From Pseudonocardia sp. C8 (GTDB lineage Bacteria > Actinomycetota > Actinomycetes > Mycobacteriales > Pseudonocardiaceae): DNA of 64,000 bases. A program made the translations under genes and the position numbers. Positions 19,457 to 31,534 of this stretch are shown here, piece after piece. How positions within the stretch are numbered: the stretch's first letter is position 1; every line of letters begins with the position of its first letter. The notes beneath the pieces were generated by a model, which worked only from the letters and a program-made list of their open reading frames with translations, did not search any database and was not told the origin of the DNA. The stretch lies in contig NZ_JACMTR010000002.1 in assembly GCF_014267175.1 (NCBI RefSeq), positions 4,365,501 to 4,429,500 of the forward strand. Reading direction: 5' to 3'.

Positions 19457-20941
19457 CTAACCCATGCCCTGAGAGCGCCTGACACCGGCCCCCAGGCGGG
19501 CGAGCGAGCGCTCCCGTCCCAGCAGCTCCATGCTCTCGTACAGCGGGGGCGACACGGTCCGGCCGCTGATCGCGACCCGCACGGGGGCGAACGCCTTCCG
19601 TGGCTTGAGGCCCAGGCCGTCCACCAGCGAAGCCTTGAGCGACTCCTCGATGGCGGCCGCGTCCCACGAGGTGAGCTCGCTCAGCCCGGCCACGGCGGCG
19701 GTGAGGACCGGCTCCGCGTCGGCGTTCAGGTTCTTCGCGGCGGCGTCCTCGTCGGGGGCGAAGGTGTCCTCGTCGCGGAACAGGAACGCCAGCATCCGGG
19801 CGGCGTCGGAGAGCACCTGGCTGCGCTCCTGGACCAGCGGTGCGGCCGCGGCGAGCAGCTTCTCCTCCTCCGGCCCGACGGCGACGCCCTCCGCCTCCAG
19901 GTAGGGCACGATCCGCGCCGCGAAGTCCTCCGGCGCCAGCAGCCGCAGGTGCGCCGCGTTGATCGCCTCGGCCTTCTTGAGGTCGAACCTGGCGGCGTTG
20001 CCCGACACCCGGGAGACGTCGAACGCCGCCACCATCTCGTCGAGCGTGAACACGTCGCGGTCCTCGGCGATCGACCAGCCGAGCAGGGCCAGGTAGTTGA
20101 GCAGCCCCTCCGGCACGAACCCGCGGTCCCGGTAGTGGAACAGGTTCGACTGCGGGTCCCGCTTGGAGAGCTTGCGGCTGCCCTCGCCGGTCACCAGCGG
20201 CAGGTGCGCGTAGGTGAAGGGCCCGTGGCCGATGCCGACCCGCTCCAGCGCCTCGAGCAGCGCGATCTGCCGCGGCGTCGAGGCCAGCAGGTCCTCGCCG
20301 CGCAGCACGTGCGTGATCTCCATCAGGGCGTCGTCGACCGGGTTGGTCAGCGGGTACAGCGGGGTGCCGTCGCCGCGGGCCAGCACGAAGTCCGGCACCT
20401 GGCCGGCGCGGAAGGTGACCTCCCCGCGGACCAGGTCGGTGAACGTGATGTCCCGGTCGGGCATCCGCAGCCGGTAGACGGGCGTGCGCCCCTCGGCCCG
20501 GAACGCGGCCCGCTGGTCCTCGGTGAGGTCGCGGTCGGCGTTGTCGTAGCCCAGCTTGGGGTCGCGGCCGGCGGCGCGGTGCCGGGCCTCGATCTCCTCG
20601 GCGGAGGAGAACGACTCGTACACCTCGCCGCCGTCGATCAGCCGGCGCAGCGCGTCGGCGTAGAGCTCGCCGCGCTCGCTCTGCCGGTACGGGCCGTGCG
20701 GGCCGCCCTTGACCACGCCCTCGTCCCAGTCCAGGCCGAGCCAGTTCAGCGCGTCGAGCAGGGCCTCGTACGACTCGGCGGAGTCCCGCTGGGCGTCGGT
20801 GTCCTCGATGCGGAACACCATGGTGCCCCCGTGGTGGCGGGCGTGCGCCCAGTTGAACAGGGCGGTGCGGATGAGGCCGACGTGCGGGATTCCGGTCGGG
20901 GACGGCGAGAACCGGACCCGGACCTGGGCAGGAGTACTCAT
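19457..20941 (-). CDS. gltX: Glutamate--tRNA ligase
   Basis: Class I synthetase, 494 aa. The N-terminus [24 protein letters not shown] holds the HIGH-type motif (HVGL), and [14 protein letters not shown] is the KMSKS-type loop. [11 protein letters not shown] and [20 protein letters not shown] are typical GluRS blocks. The ATG at 20941 follows AAGGA by 8 nt; the longer open frame upstream is not coding. Its own substrates follow on the same strand: tRNA-Gln and two tRNA-Glu. Since GatCAB is encoded here and no GlnRS is seen, the enzyme is presumably non-discriminating. Confidence 0.95.
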   Translation of the reverse strand: MSTPAQVRVRFSPSPTGIPHVGLIRTALFNWAHARHHGGTMVFRIEDTDAQRDSAESYEALLDALNWLGLDWDEGVVKGGPHGPYRQSERGELYADALRRLIDGGEVYESFSSAEEIEARHRAAGRDPKLGYDNADRDLTEDQRAAFRAEGRTPVYRLRMPDRDITFTDLVRGEVTFRAGQVPDFVLARGDGTPLYPLTNPVDDALMEITHVLRGEDLLASTPRQIALLEALERVGIGHGPFTYAHLPLVTGEGSRKLSKRDPQSNLFHYRDRGFVPEGLLNYLALLGWSIAEDRDVFTLDEMVAAFDVSRVSGNAARFDLKKAEAINAAHLRLLAPEDFAARIVPYLEAEGVAVGPEEEKLLAAAAPLVQERSQVLSDAARMLAFLFRDEDTFAPDEDAAAKNLNADAEPVLTAAVAGLSELTSWDAAAIEESLKASLVDGLGLKPRKAFAPVRVAISGRTVSPPLYESMELLGRERSLARLGAGVRRSQGMG

Positions 20942-20959
20942 GAGGTGGTCCTTCGGACT

Positions 20960-21001
20960 CGTGAGTGGTTGTGAGGGCTCTGGCCCTGCTAACCACTCAC
21001 G
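20960..21001. repeat. Palindromic repeat copy B, overlapping the leuB stop
   Basis: Outer arms CGTGAGTGGTT / AACCACTCACG are perfect; the inner stem has mismatches before AGGG/CCCT. The TAG stop of leuB (20989-20991) lies inside the right arm, so the leuB C-terminal VSG and the stop are repeat-derived. It separates leuB from gltX. Confidence 0.85.
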
Positions 21002-22032
21002 GGCGCCTCGTGCGAGGACACCAGCGCGGCCAGCCGGTCCCCGATCGACGACGTGTTCCCGGTCGCCGAGTGGTCCCGGGTGGCGAGGTCGAACGCGACC
21101 GCCGCCTCGATCCGGCGGGCCGAGTCGCGGTGGCCCAGGTGGTCGAGCATCAGCGCCACGGACAGCACCGCGGCCGTCGGGTCCGCGATCCCCTGGCCCG
21201 CGATGTCCGGCGCCGAGCCGTGCACCGGCTCGAACATCGACGGGTTGGTCCGGCTCGCGTCGAGGTTGCCGCTGGCGGCGAGCCCGATGCCGCCGGTCAC
21301 CGCGGCCGCGAGGTCGGTGAGGATGTCGCCGAACAGGTTGTCGGTGACGATCACGTCGTAGCGACCCGGGTCGGTGACCATGTGGATCGTGGTCGAGTCG
21401 ACGTGCTGGTAGGCCACCGACACCTCGGGGTACTCCAGCGACACCTCCTCCACGATCCGCGACCACAGCGCGCCGGCGTAGCTCAGCACGTTGGTCTTGT
21501 GCACCAGGGTCAGGTGCTTGCGCGGGCGCCGCTGGGCGCGGGCGAACGCGTCGCGCACGACCCGCTCGATGCCGAACGCGGTGTTCTGGCTGACCTCGGT
21601 CGCGATCTCGTGCGGGGTGTCCTTGCGGAGCAGGCCGCCGGTGCCGACGTACGGCCCCTCGGTGCCCTCGCGGACCACCACCATGTCGATCTCCGGGTTG
21701 CCGGCCAGCGGGCCGCGCACGCCCGGGTACAGCCGGGCCGGGCGGAGGTTCACGTGATGGTCCAGCTCGAAGCGCAGCCGCAGCAGCAGGCCGCGCTCCA
21801 GGATGCCGCTGGGCACCGACGGGTCACCGACCGCTCCCAGCAGGATCGCGTCGTGCTGCTTGATCTCGGTCAGCACCGACTCGGGGAGCAGCTCTCCCGT
21901 GGAGTGCCAGCGGGAGGCGCCGAGGTCGTACTCCGTCGTCTCCACGTCGCCCGCGACCTCACCGAGGACCTTGAGTGCCTCAGTGATCACTTCCGGGCCG
22001 ATGCCGTCACCAGGGATGACCGCAAGGCGCAT
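20989..22032 (-). CDS. leuB: 3-isopropylmalate dehydrogenase
   Basis: The enzyme oxidises and decarboxylates 3-isopropylmalate using NAD+ in leucine synthesis. The protein is 347 aa and starts [15 protein letters not shown] after GAGGACGAGG. It carries [11 protein letters not shown], ENTEGxY-equivalent [17 protein letters not shown] (catalytic Lys), [28 protein letters not shown] and [19 protein letters not shown]. The last residues (APVSG) and the TAG stop come from palindromic repeat B. It sits between serA and gltX, as in mycobacteria. Confidence 0.95.
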   Translation of the reverse strand: MRLAVIPGDGIGPEVITEALKVLGEVAGDVETTEYDLGASRWHSTGELLPESVLTEIKQHDAILLGAVGDPSVPSGILERGLLLRLRFELDHHVNLRPARLYPGVRGPLAGNPEIDMVVVREGTEGPYVGTGGLLRKDTPHEIATEVSQNTAFGIERVVRDAFARAQRRPRKHLTLVHKTNVLSYAGALWSRIVEEVSLEYPEVSVAYQHVDSTTIHMVTDPGRYDVIVTDNLFGDILTDLAAAVTGGIGLAASGNLDASRTNPSMFEPVHGSAPDIAGQGIADPTAAVLSVALMLDHLGHRDSARRIEAAVAFDLATRDHSATGNTSSIGDRLAALVSSHEAPVSG

Positions 22033-22250
22033 GACCTCGTCCTCTCGTCGTACTGCAAGACCGCACGCTACCGCCTGCCGACGCAGGGTCATCGGCTGGC
22101 CACCTGGTGGGGCGTACTCGACCGGGTGAGAGCTGCGCCTCACCCGGTCGGCGCGCCGCCGTACCCAGGCCGGACGGGTCCGGCGTCCGGGCGCCGGGTT
22201 CCCCCGGCCGGTCGGCCGCCACCCGTTCGGGGGCCGCCGGGTCCGATGGC

Positions 22251-23861
22251 TCAGCCGTCGAACGAGATCAGCCGGACCGTCCGCGCCCCGACCGACGCCC
22301 CGATCGGCTCCAGCACCGCCGGGTCGATGCGCCGGTCCACCCGCAGCAGCATGATCGCATCGGTGCCGTCGGTGGTCTGCGAGATCTGCGCGGCCTCGAT
22401 GTTCACCGCCGCCTCGCCGAGCAGCGAGCCGACCCGGCCCATGACACCCGGACGGTCGGCGTACTCCAGGAGCATGACCTCGCCCTCGGCCCGCAGGTCG
22501 AAGTGCCGGCCGTTGATCTCGACGAGCTTCTGCACCTCGGCCCGGCCGGTCAGCGTGCCGGAGACGGTGATCGACTCACCGTCCGGCATGGCGCCGCGCA
22601 GCTGCACGACGCTGCGGTGGTTCGCGCTCTCCGGGGTGGTCGTCAGGTCGACCGAGACCCCGCGCTCCTCGGCGAGCTGGGGCACGTTGACGAACGTCAC
22701 CTGGTCCTCGACGACGTGGGTGAACACCCCGCGCAGGGCGGCCAGCGACAGCACCGACACGTCCTCGCCTGCCAGCTCGCCCGCCACGTCGACGGTGACC
22801 GAGCTCGGGGTGCGCCCCGCGACGGCGTGCAGCGTGGTGCCCAGCTTCTGCACCAGTGGCAGCCACGGCCGGACCTCCTCGCCGACCGCGCCGTGGGCCT
22901 GCACGTTGACCGCGTCCGGCACGAACTCGCCGGCCAGCGCCAGCTGCACCGACCGTGCGACGTCCGTCCCGGCCCGGTCCTGCGCCTCGGCGGTGGAGGC
23001 CCCCAGGTGCGGGGTGACGACGACGTTCTCCAGCTCGAACAGCGGGCTGGCGGTGGTCGGCTCGGTGACGTAGACGTCGATCCCGGCGCCGGCCACGTGC
23101 CCGGACCGGACGGCCTCCGCGAGCGCGACCTCGTCGATCAGGCCGCCACGGGCCGCGTTCACGATCAGGACGCCCGGCTTGGTGAGCGCGAGCTGGTCCT
23201 TGCCGATCAGGCCGACGGTCTCGGGCGACTTCGGCAGGTGGACCGTGATCATGTCGGCGGTCCGCAGCAGCTGCTCGAGCTCGACCAGCTCGATGCCGAG
23301 CTGGGCGGCGCGGGAGGGCGCGATGTACGGGTCGTAGGCGACCAGCTTCATGCCGAACGCGGCCAGCCGCTGCGCGACCAGCTGCCCGATCTTGCCGAGG
23401 CCGACGATGCCGGCGGTCTTGCCGTTCAGCTCCACGCCGCCGTACGCCGACCGCTTCCACTGGCCCTGGCGCAGCGACGCGTCCGCGGCCGGGATGCGCC
23501 GGGCGGCCGCCAGCAGCAGGGCGATCGCGTGCTCGGCGGCGGAGACGATGTTCGAGGTCGGCGCGTTGACCACCATCACGCCGCGGGCGGTCGCGGCCGG
23601 GACGTCGACGTTGTCCAGGCCGACACCGGCCCGGGCGACGACCTTCAGCCGGGTGGCGGCGGCGAACACCTCGGCGTCCACCTGGGTCGCGGAACGCACC
23701 AGCAGCGCGTCGGCGTCGGCGATCTCCGTCAGCAGCGCCTGCCGGTCGGTGCCGTCGACGTGGCGGATCTCGACGCCGTCGCCCAGCTGCTCCACCGCGG
23801 ACGGCGCGAGCTTCTCGGCGAGCAGGACGACGGGACGAAGGGGGGTGGCGACTGTGCTCAC
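22251..23861 (-). CDS. serA: D-3-phosphoglycerate dehydrogenase
   Basis: This is the first enzyme of serine synthesis. It is the long actinobacterial form, 536 aa: the catalytic domain ([13 protein letters not shown]), the NAD domain with [28 protein letters not shown] (from about 146), [10 protein letters not shown] (catalytic Arg), HLGAST (catalytic His), then an allosteric substrate-binding domain (about 320-450) and a C-terminal ACT domain ([34 protein letters not shown]). The ACT domain binds serine for feedback control in homologues. It is downstream of ilvC, separated by a terminator. Confidence 0.96.
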   Translation of the reverse strand: MSTVATPLRPVVLLAEKLAPSAVEQLGDGVEIRHVDGTDRQALLTEIADADALLVRSATQVDAEVFAAATRLKVVARAGVGLDNVDVPAATARGVMVVNAPTSNIVSAAEHAIALLLAAARRIPAADASLRQGQWKRSAYGGVELNGKTAGIVGLGKIGQLVAQRLAAFGMKLVAYDPYIAPSRAAQLGIELVELEQLLRTADMITVHLPKSPETVGLIGKDQLALTKPGVLIVNAARGGLIDEVALAEAVRSGHVAGAGIDVYVTEPTTASPLFELENVVVTPHLGASTAEAQDRAGTDVARSVQLALAGEFVPDAVNVQAHGAVGEEVRPWLPLVQKLGTTLHAVAGRTPSSVTVDVAGELAGEDVSVLSLAALRGVFTHVVEDQVTFVNVPQLAEERGVSVDLTTTPESANHRSVVQLRGAMPDGESITVSGTLTGRAEVQKLVEINGRHFDLRAEGEVMLLEYADRPGVMGRVGSLLGEAAVNIEAAQISQTTDGTDAIMLLRVDRRIDPAVLEPIGASVGARTVRLISFDG

Positions 23862-23979
23862 GGTGTGAACGTGCTCCCGGGGCTCGGGTGGTGGTCGTAC
23901 GGGGTCGGGACTGGCTCCATCCTAGAGCCAGCCGGTCGGTCGGCGGAGGCGTCGGCGTCGGCCGATGCCCCGTTACACG

Positions 23980-24015
23980 GGAAACCCCCGCCCGGTGTGC
24001 CGGTGCGGGGGTTCC
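23980..24015 (-). terminator. Terminator hairpin downstream of ilvBNC
   Basis: Arms AACCCCCGC / GCGGGGGTT (9 bp, extended by GG/CC with one bulged A) enclose 13 nt, about 70 nt after the ilvC stop codon on the minus strand. Confidence 0.65.
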
Positions 24016-24086
24016 ACGTGTGCCTGCCCGAGTGGGTGCGCCCGGGTCAGACGTCCGCGGGCCGTCCGGCCCGCGAGCTCATCTTC

Positions 24087-25643
<1,557 letters not shown>

Positions 25644-25647
<4 letters not shown>

Positions 25648-27575
25648 TTGTCGCCCTCCAGGGCCTTCCCGGCGACGTTCGCGACGTCCTCCACGGACGC
25701 GGCCAGGTCGTCGTCGTCGTACTCGGGCCGGATGTCCCGGGCCACCTTGATCTCGTCGTTGCTGGTGCCGGCGGCGACCATCGGCCACACCTGGGCGTCT
25801 GCACCGACCACGAACTCGACCACGACCGGCCGGTCGTTGATCTCCATGGCCTGGTGGATGACCCGGTCGACGTCCTCCTTGGACTCGACCCGCAGCCCCA
25901 CGCAGCCCATGGACTCGGCCAGCATCGGGAAGTCCGGGATGCGCAGCTTGTGCGTGTTGAGGTCGGTGTTGGAGTACCGCTCGCCGTAGAACAGGTTCTG
26001 CCACTGCCGGACCATCCCCAGGTTGCCGTTGTTGATCACGGCGACCTTGATCGGGATGCCCTCGATCGCGCAGGTGGCCAGCTCCTGGTTGGTCATCTGG
26101 AAGCAGCCGTCGCCGTCGATGCACCAGACGACGGTCTCCGGCTCGCCGACCTTGGCGCCCATCGCGGCCGGCACCGCGTAGCCCATCGTGCCGAGGCCGC
26201 CGGAGTTCAGCCAGGTGCGCGGCTTCTCGTACTTGACGAACTGTGCCGCCCACATCTGGTGCTGGCCGACGCCGGCGGCGTAGATCGCGTCCGGGCCGGC
26301 GATGGCGCCGATCCGCTCGATGACGTACTCCGGCGACAGCGAGCCGTCGGCCGGCTCGGTGTAGCCGAGCGGGTACCGGTCGCGCAGCCCGCCGACCTGC
26401 TTCCACCAGGCCGACAGGTCCGGCGCGCCCTGCTCGGCCCGGTCGGCCCGGACCGCCTCGATCAGCTCGGTGATGACCTCCTTGCAGTCACCGACGATCG
26501 GGACGTCCGCCCGCCGGTTCTTGGAGATCTCCGCCGGGTCGATGTCGGCGTGCACGATCTTCGCGTCCGGCGCGAAGCTCTCCAGCTTGCCGGTGACCCG
26601 GTCGTCGAACCGGGAGCCGAGCGCGACGAGCAGGTCGGAGCGCTGCATCGCCGCGACCGCCGCCACCGTCCCGTGCATGCCGGGCATGCCCAGGTGCTGC
26701 GGGTGGCTGTCCGGGAACACCCCGCGCGCCATCAGCGTGGTGACGACCGGTGCACCGGTCAGCTCGGCCAGCTCCCGCAGCTCCGCGGCCGCCTCCGCCT
26801 TGAGCACCCCGCCGCCGACGTAGAGCACCGGCTTGCGGGACTCGCGGATGAGCCGCGCGGCCTCCCGGATCTGCTTGCCGTGCGGCCGGGTCGTCGGCCG
26901 GTAGCCGGGCAGCTGCAGTGCCGGGGGCCAGGAGAACGTGGTCTGCTCCTGCAGCACGTCCTTCGGGATGTCCACCAGGACCGGCCCGGGCCGGCCGGTG
27001 GACGCCAGGTGGAACGCCTCGGCGATCGCCCGCGGGATCTCCGCCGGGTCGGTCACCAGCACGTTGTGCTTGGTCACCGGCATGGTGATGCCGGTGATGT
27101 CGGCTTCCTGGAAGGCGTCGGTGCCGATCAGCGCCCGGGTCTGCTGGCCGGTGATGGCCACGAGCGGCACCGAGTCCATGTGGGCGTCCGCGATCGGGGT
27201 GACCAGGTTCGTGGCCCCCGGCCCGGACGTCGCCATGCAGACCCCGACCTTGCCGGTGGCCTGCGCGTAGCCGGTGGCGGCGTGCCCGGCGCCCTGCTCG
27301 TGCCGGACGAGGATGTGCCGCACCTTCGTCGAGTCCAGCAGCGGGTCGTACGCCGGCAGGATGGTGCCGCCGGGAAGCCCGAAGACCACCTCGCAGCCGA
27401 TCTCCTCGAGCGAGCGCACCAGGGACTGGGCGCCCGTCATGGGCTCGTCGACGATCCGCGGGCCCGGCACGGTCGCGTCGCCGCGGGGGGACTCGGTCCG
27501 CGGCGCCGCGGCCCGGCCCGGGGGCGGGCCCGGTTTCGGGCCGGTCGAGCCGGACTTGGAGGGGGCGGTGGTCAT
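25644..27575 (-). CDS. ilvB: Acetolactate synthase large (catalytic) subunit
   Basis: ThDP- and FAD-dependent enzyme that starts valine, leucine and isoleucine synthesis. The protein is 643 aa. A Pro/Gly-rich N-terminal extension of about 45 residues precedes [34 protein letters not shown]. The catalytic Glu lies in [34 protein letters not shown]...VAVINN is the ThDP motif, and [15 protein letters not shown] is the FAD region. The ATG at 27575 is used; GTG/ATG starts nearer MTGAQ are possible. Transcription starts upstream of a leader peptide and terminator. Confidence 0.95.
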
Positions 27576-27629
27576 CTCGGTCTGCCTCGCTGGAGATCGT
27601 ATTTGTCGATCAGAGCCTGTGCTGGACAC

Positions 27630-27656
27630 AAAAAAGCCCCCGCCGCCCGGTGGGCT
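27630..27656 (-). terminator. Attenuator terminator upstream of ilvB
   Basis: On the minus strand AGCCC...GGGCT forms a stem around a G+C-rich loop and is followed directly by a TTTTTT tract, rare in this genome. It lies 47 nt beyond the leader peptide stop and about 55 nt before the ilvB ATG, as expected of a transcriptional attenuator. Confidence 0.75.
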
Positions 27657-27702
27657 GGTGCGAGGGTGAGCGCGTCGTCGGGTGCGTTCGAGTACGTCGA
27701 AC

Positions 27703-27750
27703 TCAGGCGGCGACGCGCCCGGGAAGTACGGTAATTCGAACGGCGAACAT
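27703..27750 (-). CDS. ilvB leader peptide, 15 aa
   Basis: ATG to TGA encodes [15 protein letters not shown]. Five of the fifteen residues are branched-chain amino acids (Val4, Ile6, Val8, Leu9, Val13), in a run ahead of a terminator and ilvB. Ribosome stalling here when branched-chain aminoacyl-tRNA is scarce would prevent the terminator from forming. Attenuation of ilvB by such peptides has been predicted in other actinobacteria. The ATG is 7 nt from a -10 element, so the peptide is probably translated without a leader. Confidence 0.75.
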   Translation of the reverse strand: MFAVRITVLPGRVAA

Positions 27751-27757
27751 GGCGGCG

Positions 27758-27788
27758 ACGCTAGCACGGATCCCACGCGCGGCGTCAA
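27758..27788 (-). promoter_or_regulatory. Promoter of the ilvBNC operon
   Basis: On the minus strand, TTGACG (27788-27783) and TAGCGT (27763-27758) are separated by 19 nt. The expected start point falls at or just before the leader peptide ATG. Confidence 0.6.
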
Positions 27789-27844
27789 TCGGCCCCGCGC
27801 ATCCGGGCCGTGAACCGGCCGTCCGGCGGTGTCACACTGGGGAC

Positions 27845-28360
27845 GTGAGCAGCACCGACGATCGCGAGGCCGACCACGTCACACGGGCGGGCGACCCCAC
27901 CCCCGCACCCGCGCCGTCCCGCGATGTGGACCTCGGTGTCGCGGCCACGCCCCGGGTCCGGAACGAGGGCCGCCAGGTTCGCGAGGGCGCCCGCGCCCTC
28001 GTGTTCAAGCCGTCCCGGCTGACGATCGTGGTCGCGCTGGTCGCCGTCGTCGGCGGGCTGCCGCTGCTGTTCAGCGTGCCGTACTTCTGGCTGGCGCTGG
28101 TCGTCCCGGCCGGGATCGCGGTCTGGGTCCTGCGGACCCGGACGACCGTCGACCCCGACTCGCTCACCGTCCGGACCGTGACCGGGTCGCGGACCGTGCA
28201 GTGGGACGACGTCCGCGGGCTGCGGCTGGGGAAGCGGTCCTCGGTGAGCGCGGTGCTGGCCGACGACGCCGAGCTGACCCTGGCCGCGGTGAAGGTGCGG
28301 GACCTGCCGGCGCTGTCGCTCGCCAGCGCCGGCAGGGTCGCCGACCCGACCGGGGGCTGA
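27845..28360 (+). CDS. PH-domain membrane protein (Cfp6-like)
   Basis: The 171-aa protein has a polar N-terminus and two transmembrane helices at about residues 60-98 ([18 protein letters not shown] and [14 protein letters not shown]). These are followed by a bacterial PH-like domain ([33 protein letters not shown]). Mycobacterial Cfp6 (Rv3004) has the same layout and the same position next to ilvB. GTG start. The function of this family is unknown. The gene is divergent from ilvB. Confidence 0.75.
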   Translation: MSSTDDREADHVTRAGDPTPAPAPSRDVDLGVAATPRVRNEGRQVREGARALVFKPSRLTIVVALVAVVGGLPLLFSVPYFWLALVVPAGIAVWVLRTRTTVDPDSLTVRTVTGSRTVQWDDVRGLRLGKRSSVSAVLADDAELTLAAVKVRDLPALSLASAGRVADPTGG

Positions 28361-28691
28361 ACGCCACCGGCTCGCTCGCCGGACCGCGCCGCGGCGCCTC
28401 GGACCACGTCTCGCGACGGGGCCGCATCTCGTGGGCTCTGTCGCCGGGCTCGCAGACACTGTCGCCGGCTGCACGGGCCGGCGTCCCCGGTCCGGGCCCG
28501 GCGCCGCGGGGCGTACCGTTACGGGCGACCTGCACGCGCGCGGCCCGGGGCGCGGACCCGTCCCGCCGGCCGCCGCGCGCCGATCCCGGGCCGGCCCGCG
28601 CGCCCACCACCCCTGTGCCGCGCCCACCCGGCGTCACCGCGCGACCGGCCCCGGCCGTCCCCGACCCGACACCCGCTGGAGACCCGACCAC
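28361..28691. other. Intergenic region upstream of ilvD, 331 bp
   Basis: A very G+C-rich gap between two co-directional genes. It must carry the ilvD promoter, but I see no convincing -35/-10 pair, leader peptide, hairpin with U-tract or repeat. Confidence 0.4.
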
Positions 28692-30533
28692 ATGCCCGCC
28701 CTGCGTTCCCGCGTCACCACCCACGGCCGCAACGCCGCCGGAGCGCGCTCGCTCTGGCGCGCCACCGGGATGGGCGACGACGACTTCGGCAAGCCGATCG
28801 TCGCCATCGCCAACTCCTACACCCAGTTCGTGCCCGGCCACGTGCACCTCAAGGACATGGGTGACCTCGTCGCCGGTGCGGTGAAGGAGGCCGGCGGGAT
28901 CGCGCGGGAGTTCAACACGATCGCCGTCGACGACGGCATCGCCATGGGGCACGGCGGGATGCTCTACTCGCTGCCGTCGCGCGAGATCATCGCCGACGCC
29001 GTCGAGTACATGGTCAACGGGCACGCCGCGGACGCGCTGGTCTGCATCTCCAACTGCGACAAGATCACGCCCGGGATGCTGAACGCCGCGATGCGGCTCA
29101 ACATCCCCACCGTCTTCGTGTCCGGCGGGCCGATGGAGGCCGGCAAGGCGGTCGTCGTCGGCGGGGTCGCGCAGGCACCCACCGACCTGATCACCGCGAT
29201 CGCCGCGTCGGCGTCGTCCGAGGTGGACGACGCCGGCCTGACCGAGGTGGAGCGCTCCGCCTGCCCGACCTGCGGGTCGTGCTCGGGCATGTTCACCGCG
29301 AACTCGATGAACTGCCTGACCGAGGCGCTGGGGCTCTCGCTACCCGGCAACGGGTCCACTCTGGCCACCCACGCCGCGCGCCGCGAGCTGTTCCTGAACG
29401 CCGGCCGGACCGTGATGGACCTGGCCACCCGCTGGTACCGGGACGACGACGCGTCCGCGCTGCCGCGCAACATCGCGACCCGCGCGGCGTTCGAGAACGC
29501 GATGGCGCTCGACGTCGCGATGGGCGGCTCGACGAACACCGTGCTGCACATCCTGGCCGCCGCGCAGGAAGGCGAGATCGACTTCGACCTCGCCGCCATC
29601 GACGAGGTCTCGCGCCGGGTCCCGTGCCTGTCCAAGGTGGCCCCGAACTCCGACTACCACATGGAGGACGTCCACCGGGCCGGCGGCATCCCCGCCATCC
29701 TGGGCGAGCTGTGGCGCGGCGGGCTGCTCCACGAGGACGTCCACAGTGTCCACTCGCCGTCGCTGGCGCAGTGGCTCTCCGAGTGGGACGTCCGCGCGGA
29801 GAACCCGTCCGGGACGGCGATCGAGCTCTACCACGCGGCGCCGGGCGGGGTCCGGACCACCGAGGCGTTCTCGACCGAGAACCGCTGGTCCTCCCTGGAC
29901 CTCGACGCGGCCGGCGGGTGCATCCGCGACGTCGAGCACGCCTACTCCGCCGACGGCGGACTCGCCGTGCTGCGCGGCAACCTGGCCGTCGACGGCGCGG
30001 TCATCAAGACCGCCGGGATCCCGGAGGACATCTGGCAGTTCGAGGGCCCGGCCGTCGTCCTGGAGAGCCAGGAGGAGGCGGTCTCGGCGATCCTCAACAA
30101 GGAGATCACGCCCGGCGACGTGCTCGTCATCCGCTACGAGGGCCCGTCCGGCGGGCCGGGGATGCAGGAGATGCTGCACCCGACCGCGTTCCTCAAGGGA
30201 GCGGGCCTCGGCAAGGTGTGCGCGCTGATCACCGACGGCCGGTTCTCCGGCGGGTCGTCCGGCATCTCGGTCGGCCACATCTCGCCCGAGGCGGCCGACG
30301 GCGGGACGATCGGCCTGGTCGAGAACGGCGACCGGATCCGGCTCGACGTCCGCGCCCGCTCGCTGGAGCTGCTGGTCGACGACGCCGTGCTCGCCGACCG
30401 CCGCGCCAAGATGGAGGCGAGCGAGCGGCCGTGGCAGCCGAAGGACCGACAGCGCCCGGTGAGCAAGGCGCTGCGGGCCTACGCGCACCTGGCGACGAGC
30501 GCCGACACGGGGGCGGTCCGGCGCGTTCCCTAG
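28692..30533 (+). CDS. ilvD: Dihydroxy-acid dehydratase
   Basis: Fe-S enzyme of valine/isoleucine synthesis, 613 aa, the usual length. Cluster cysteines occur in [21 protein letters not shown] and [55 protein letters not shown] is the C-terminal signature, and [15 protein letters not shown] is conserved. The ATG at 28692 matches the family N-terminus ([24 protein letters not shown]). With ilvBNC and leuBCD, only leuA and the transaminase of the leucine/valine route are missing from the window. Confidence 0.97.
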   Translation: MPALRSRVTTHGRNAAGARSLWRATGMGDDDFGKPIVAIANSYTQFVPGHVHLKDMGDLVAGAVKEAGGIAREFNTIAVDDGIAMGHGGMLYSLPSREIIADAVEYMVNGHAADALVCISNCDKITPGMLNAAMRLNIPTVFVSGGPMEAGKAVVVGGVAQAPTDLITAIAASASSEVDDAGLTEVERSACPTCGSCSGMFTANSMNCLTEALGLSLPGNGSTLATHAARRELFLNAGRTVMDLATRWYRDDDASALPRNIATRAAFENAMALDVAMGGSTNTVLHILAAAQEGEIDFDLAAIDEVSRRVPCLSKVAPNSDYHMEDVHRAGGIPAILGELWRGGLLHEDVHSVHSPSLAQWLSEWDVRAENPSGTAIELYHAAPGGVRTTEAFSTENRWSSLDLDAAGGCIRDVEHAYSADGGLAVLRGNLAVDGAVIKTAGIPEDIWQFEGPAVVLESQEEAVSAILNKEITPGDVLVIRYEGPSGGPGMQEMLHPTAFLKGAGLGKVCALITDGRFSGGSSGISVGHISPEAADGGTIGLVENGDRIRLDVRARSLELLVDDAVLADRRAKMEASERPWQPKDRQRPVSKALRAYAHLATSADTGAVRRVP

Positions 30534-30543
30534 GGTGGCCGCC

Positions 30544-31521
30544 ATGGCCCTCGGAACCAGGACGCTCGGCTCGCTGACCGTCTCCGCGCAGGGACTCGGC
30601 TGCATGGGCATGAGCCAGAGCTACGGCGCCGGCGACGAGGCCGAGTCGATCGCGACGATCCACCGCGCGCTCGACCTCGGCGTCACCCTGCTCGATACCG
30701 CGAACGTCTACGGCGACGGCGCCAACGAGGAGCTCGTCGGGCGCGCGATCGCCGGCCGCCGGGACCGGGTGGTGCTCGCGACCAAGTTCGGGATCGTGCG
30801 TGACGCGTCGGGGGCCCAGGCCGCGCAGGGTGACCCCGCGTACGTGCGACGGTGCGTCGAGGAATCGCTGCGCCGCCTCGGCGTCGACCACATCGATCTC
30901 TACTACCAGCACCGGGTCGACCCGGACACGCCGATCGAGGAGACCGTCGGCGCGCTCGTCGAGCTGATCGAGGCCGGCACGATCCGGCACTACGGCCTGT
31001 CCGAGTGCAGCGCCGAGACCGTCCGCCGGGCGCACGCCGTGCACCCGCCCGCGGCGGTCCAGTCGGAGTGGTCCCTGTGGACGCGGGGCATCGAGGAGTC
31101 GGTCGCGCCGGTGTGTGCCGAGCTCGGCGTCGGGATCGTGCCGTTCTCGCCGCTCGGCCGCGGCTTCCTCACCGGCGCGATCACCTCGACCGGCCAGCTC
31201 GCCGAGGGCGACATGCGCCGCGGCCTGCCCCGGTTCAGCGACCAGAACCTGACCGCGAACCTGGCCATCGTCGAGGCGCTCACGGTGATCGCCGCGCGCC
31301 GGGGCGTGACGCCCGGCCGGCTCGCGCTGGCCTGGGTGCAGGGCCGGGGCGAGCACGTCGTCCCGATCCCGGGGACGAAGCGGCGCCGCTACCTGGAGGA
31401 GAACGTCGAGGCCGCGTCGCTGGAGCTCTCGGCCGGGGAGCTGGCGGAGATCGAGTCCGCGGCCGCGACCGTCGCCGGGGAGCGGTACCCGGCGCACCTG
31501 CAACGCAACGTCGGGCGCTGA
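30544..31521 (+). CDS. Aldo/keto reductase
   Basis: A 325-aa TIM-barrel NADPH oxidoreductase of the YhdN/AKR13-like group. It has [33 protein letters not shown] (catalytic Asp and Tyr), VVLATKFGI (Lys), [19 protein letters not shown] (His), [10 protein letters not shown] and [17 protein letters not shown] (cofactor binding). It starts 10 bp after ilvD and may be co-transcribed. The substrate is unknown. An in-frame GTG at 30535 is an alternative start. Confidence 0.9.
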   Translation: MALGTRTLGSLTVSAQGLGCMGMSQSYGAGDEAESIATIHRALDLGVTLLDTANVYGDGANEELVGRAIAGRRDRVVLATKFGIVRDASGAQAAQGDPAYVRRCVEESLRRLGVDHIDLYYQHRVDPDTPIEETVGALVELIEAGTIRHYGLSECSAETVRRAHAVHPPAAVQSEWSLWTRGIEESVAPVCAELGVGIVPFSPLGRGFLTGAITSTGQLAEGDMRRGLPRFSDQNLTANLAIVEALTVIAARRGVTPGRLALAWVQGRGEHVVPIPGTKRRRYLEENVEAASLELSAGELAEIESAAATVAGERYPAHLQRNVGR

Positions 31522-31534
31522 TCCCGGCCGGCGG

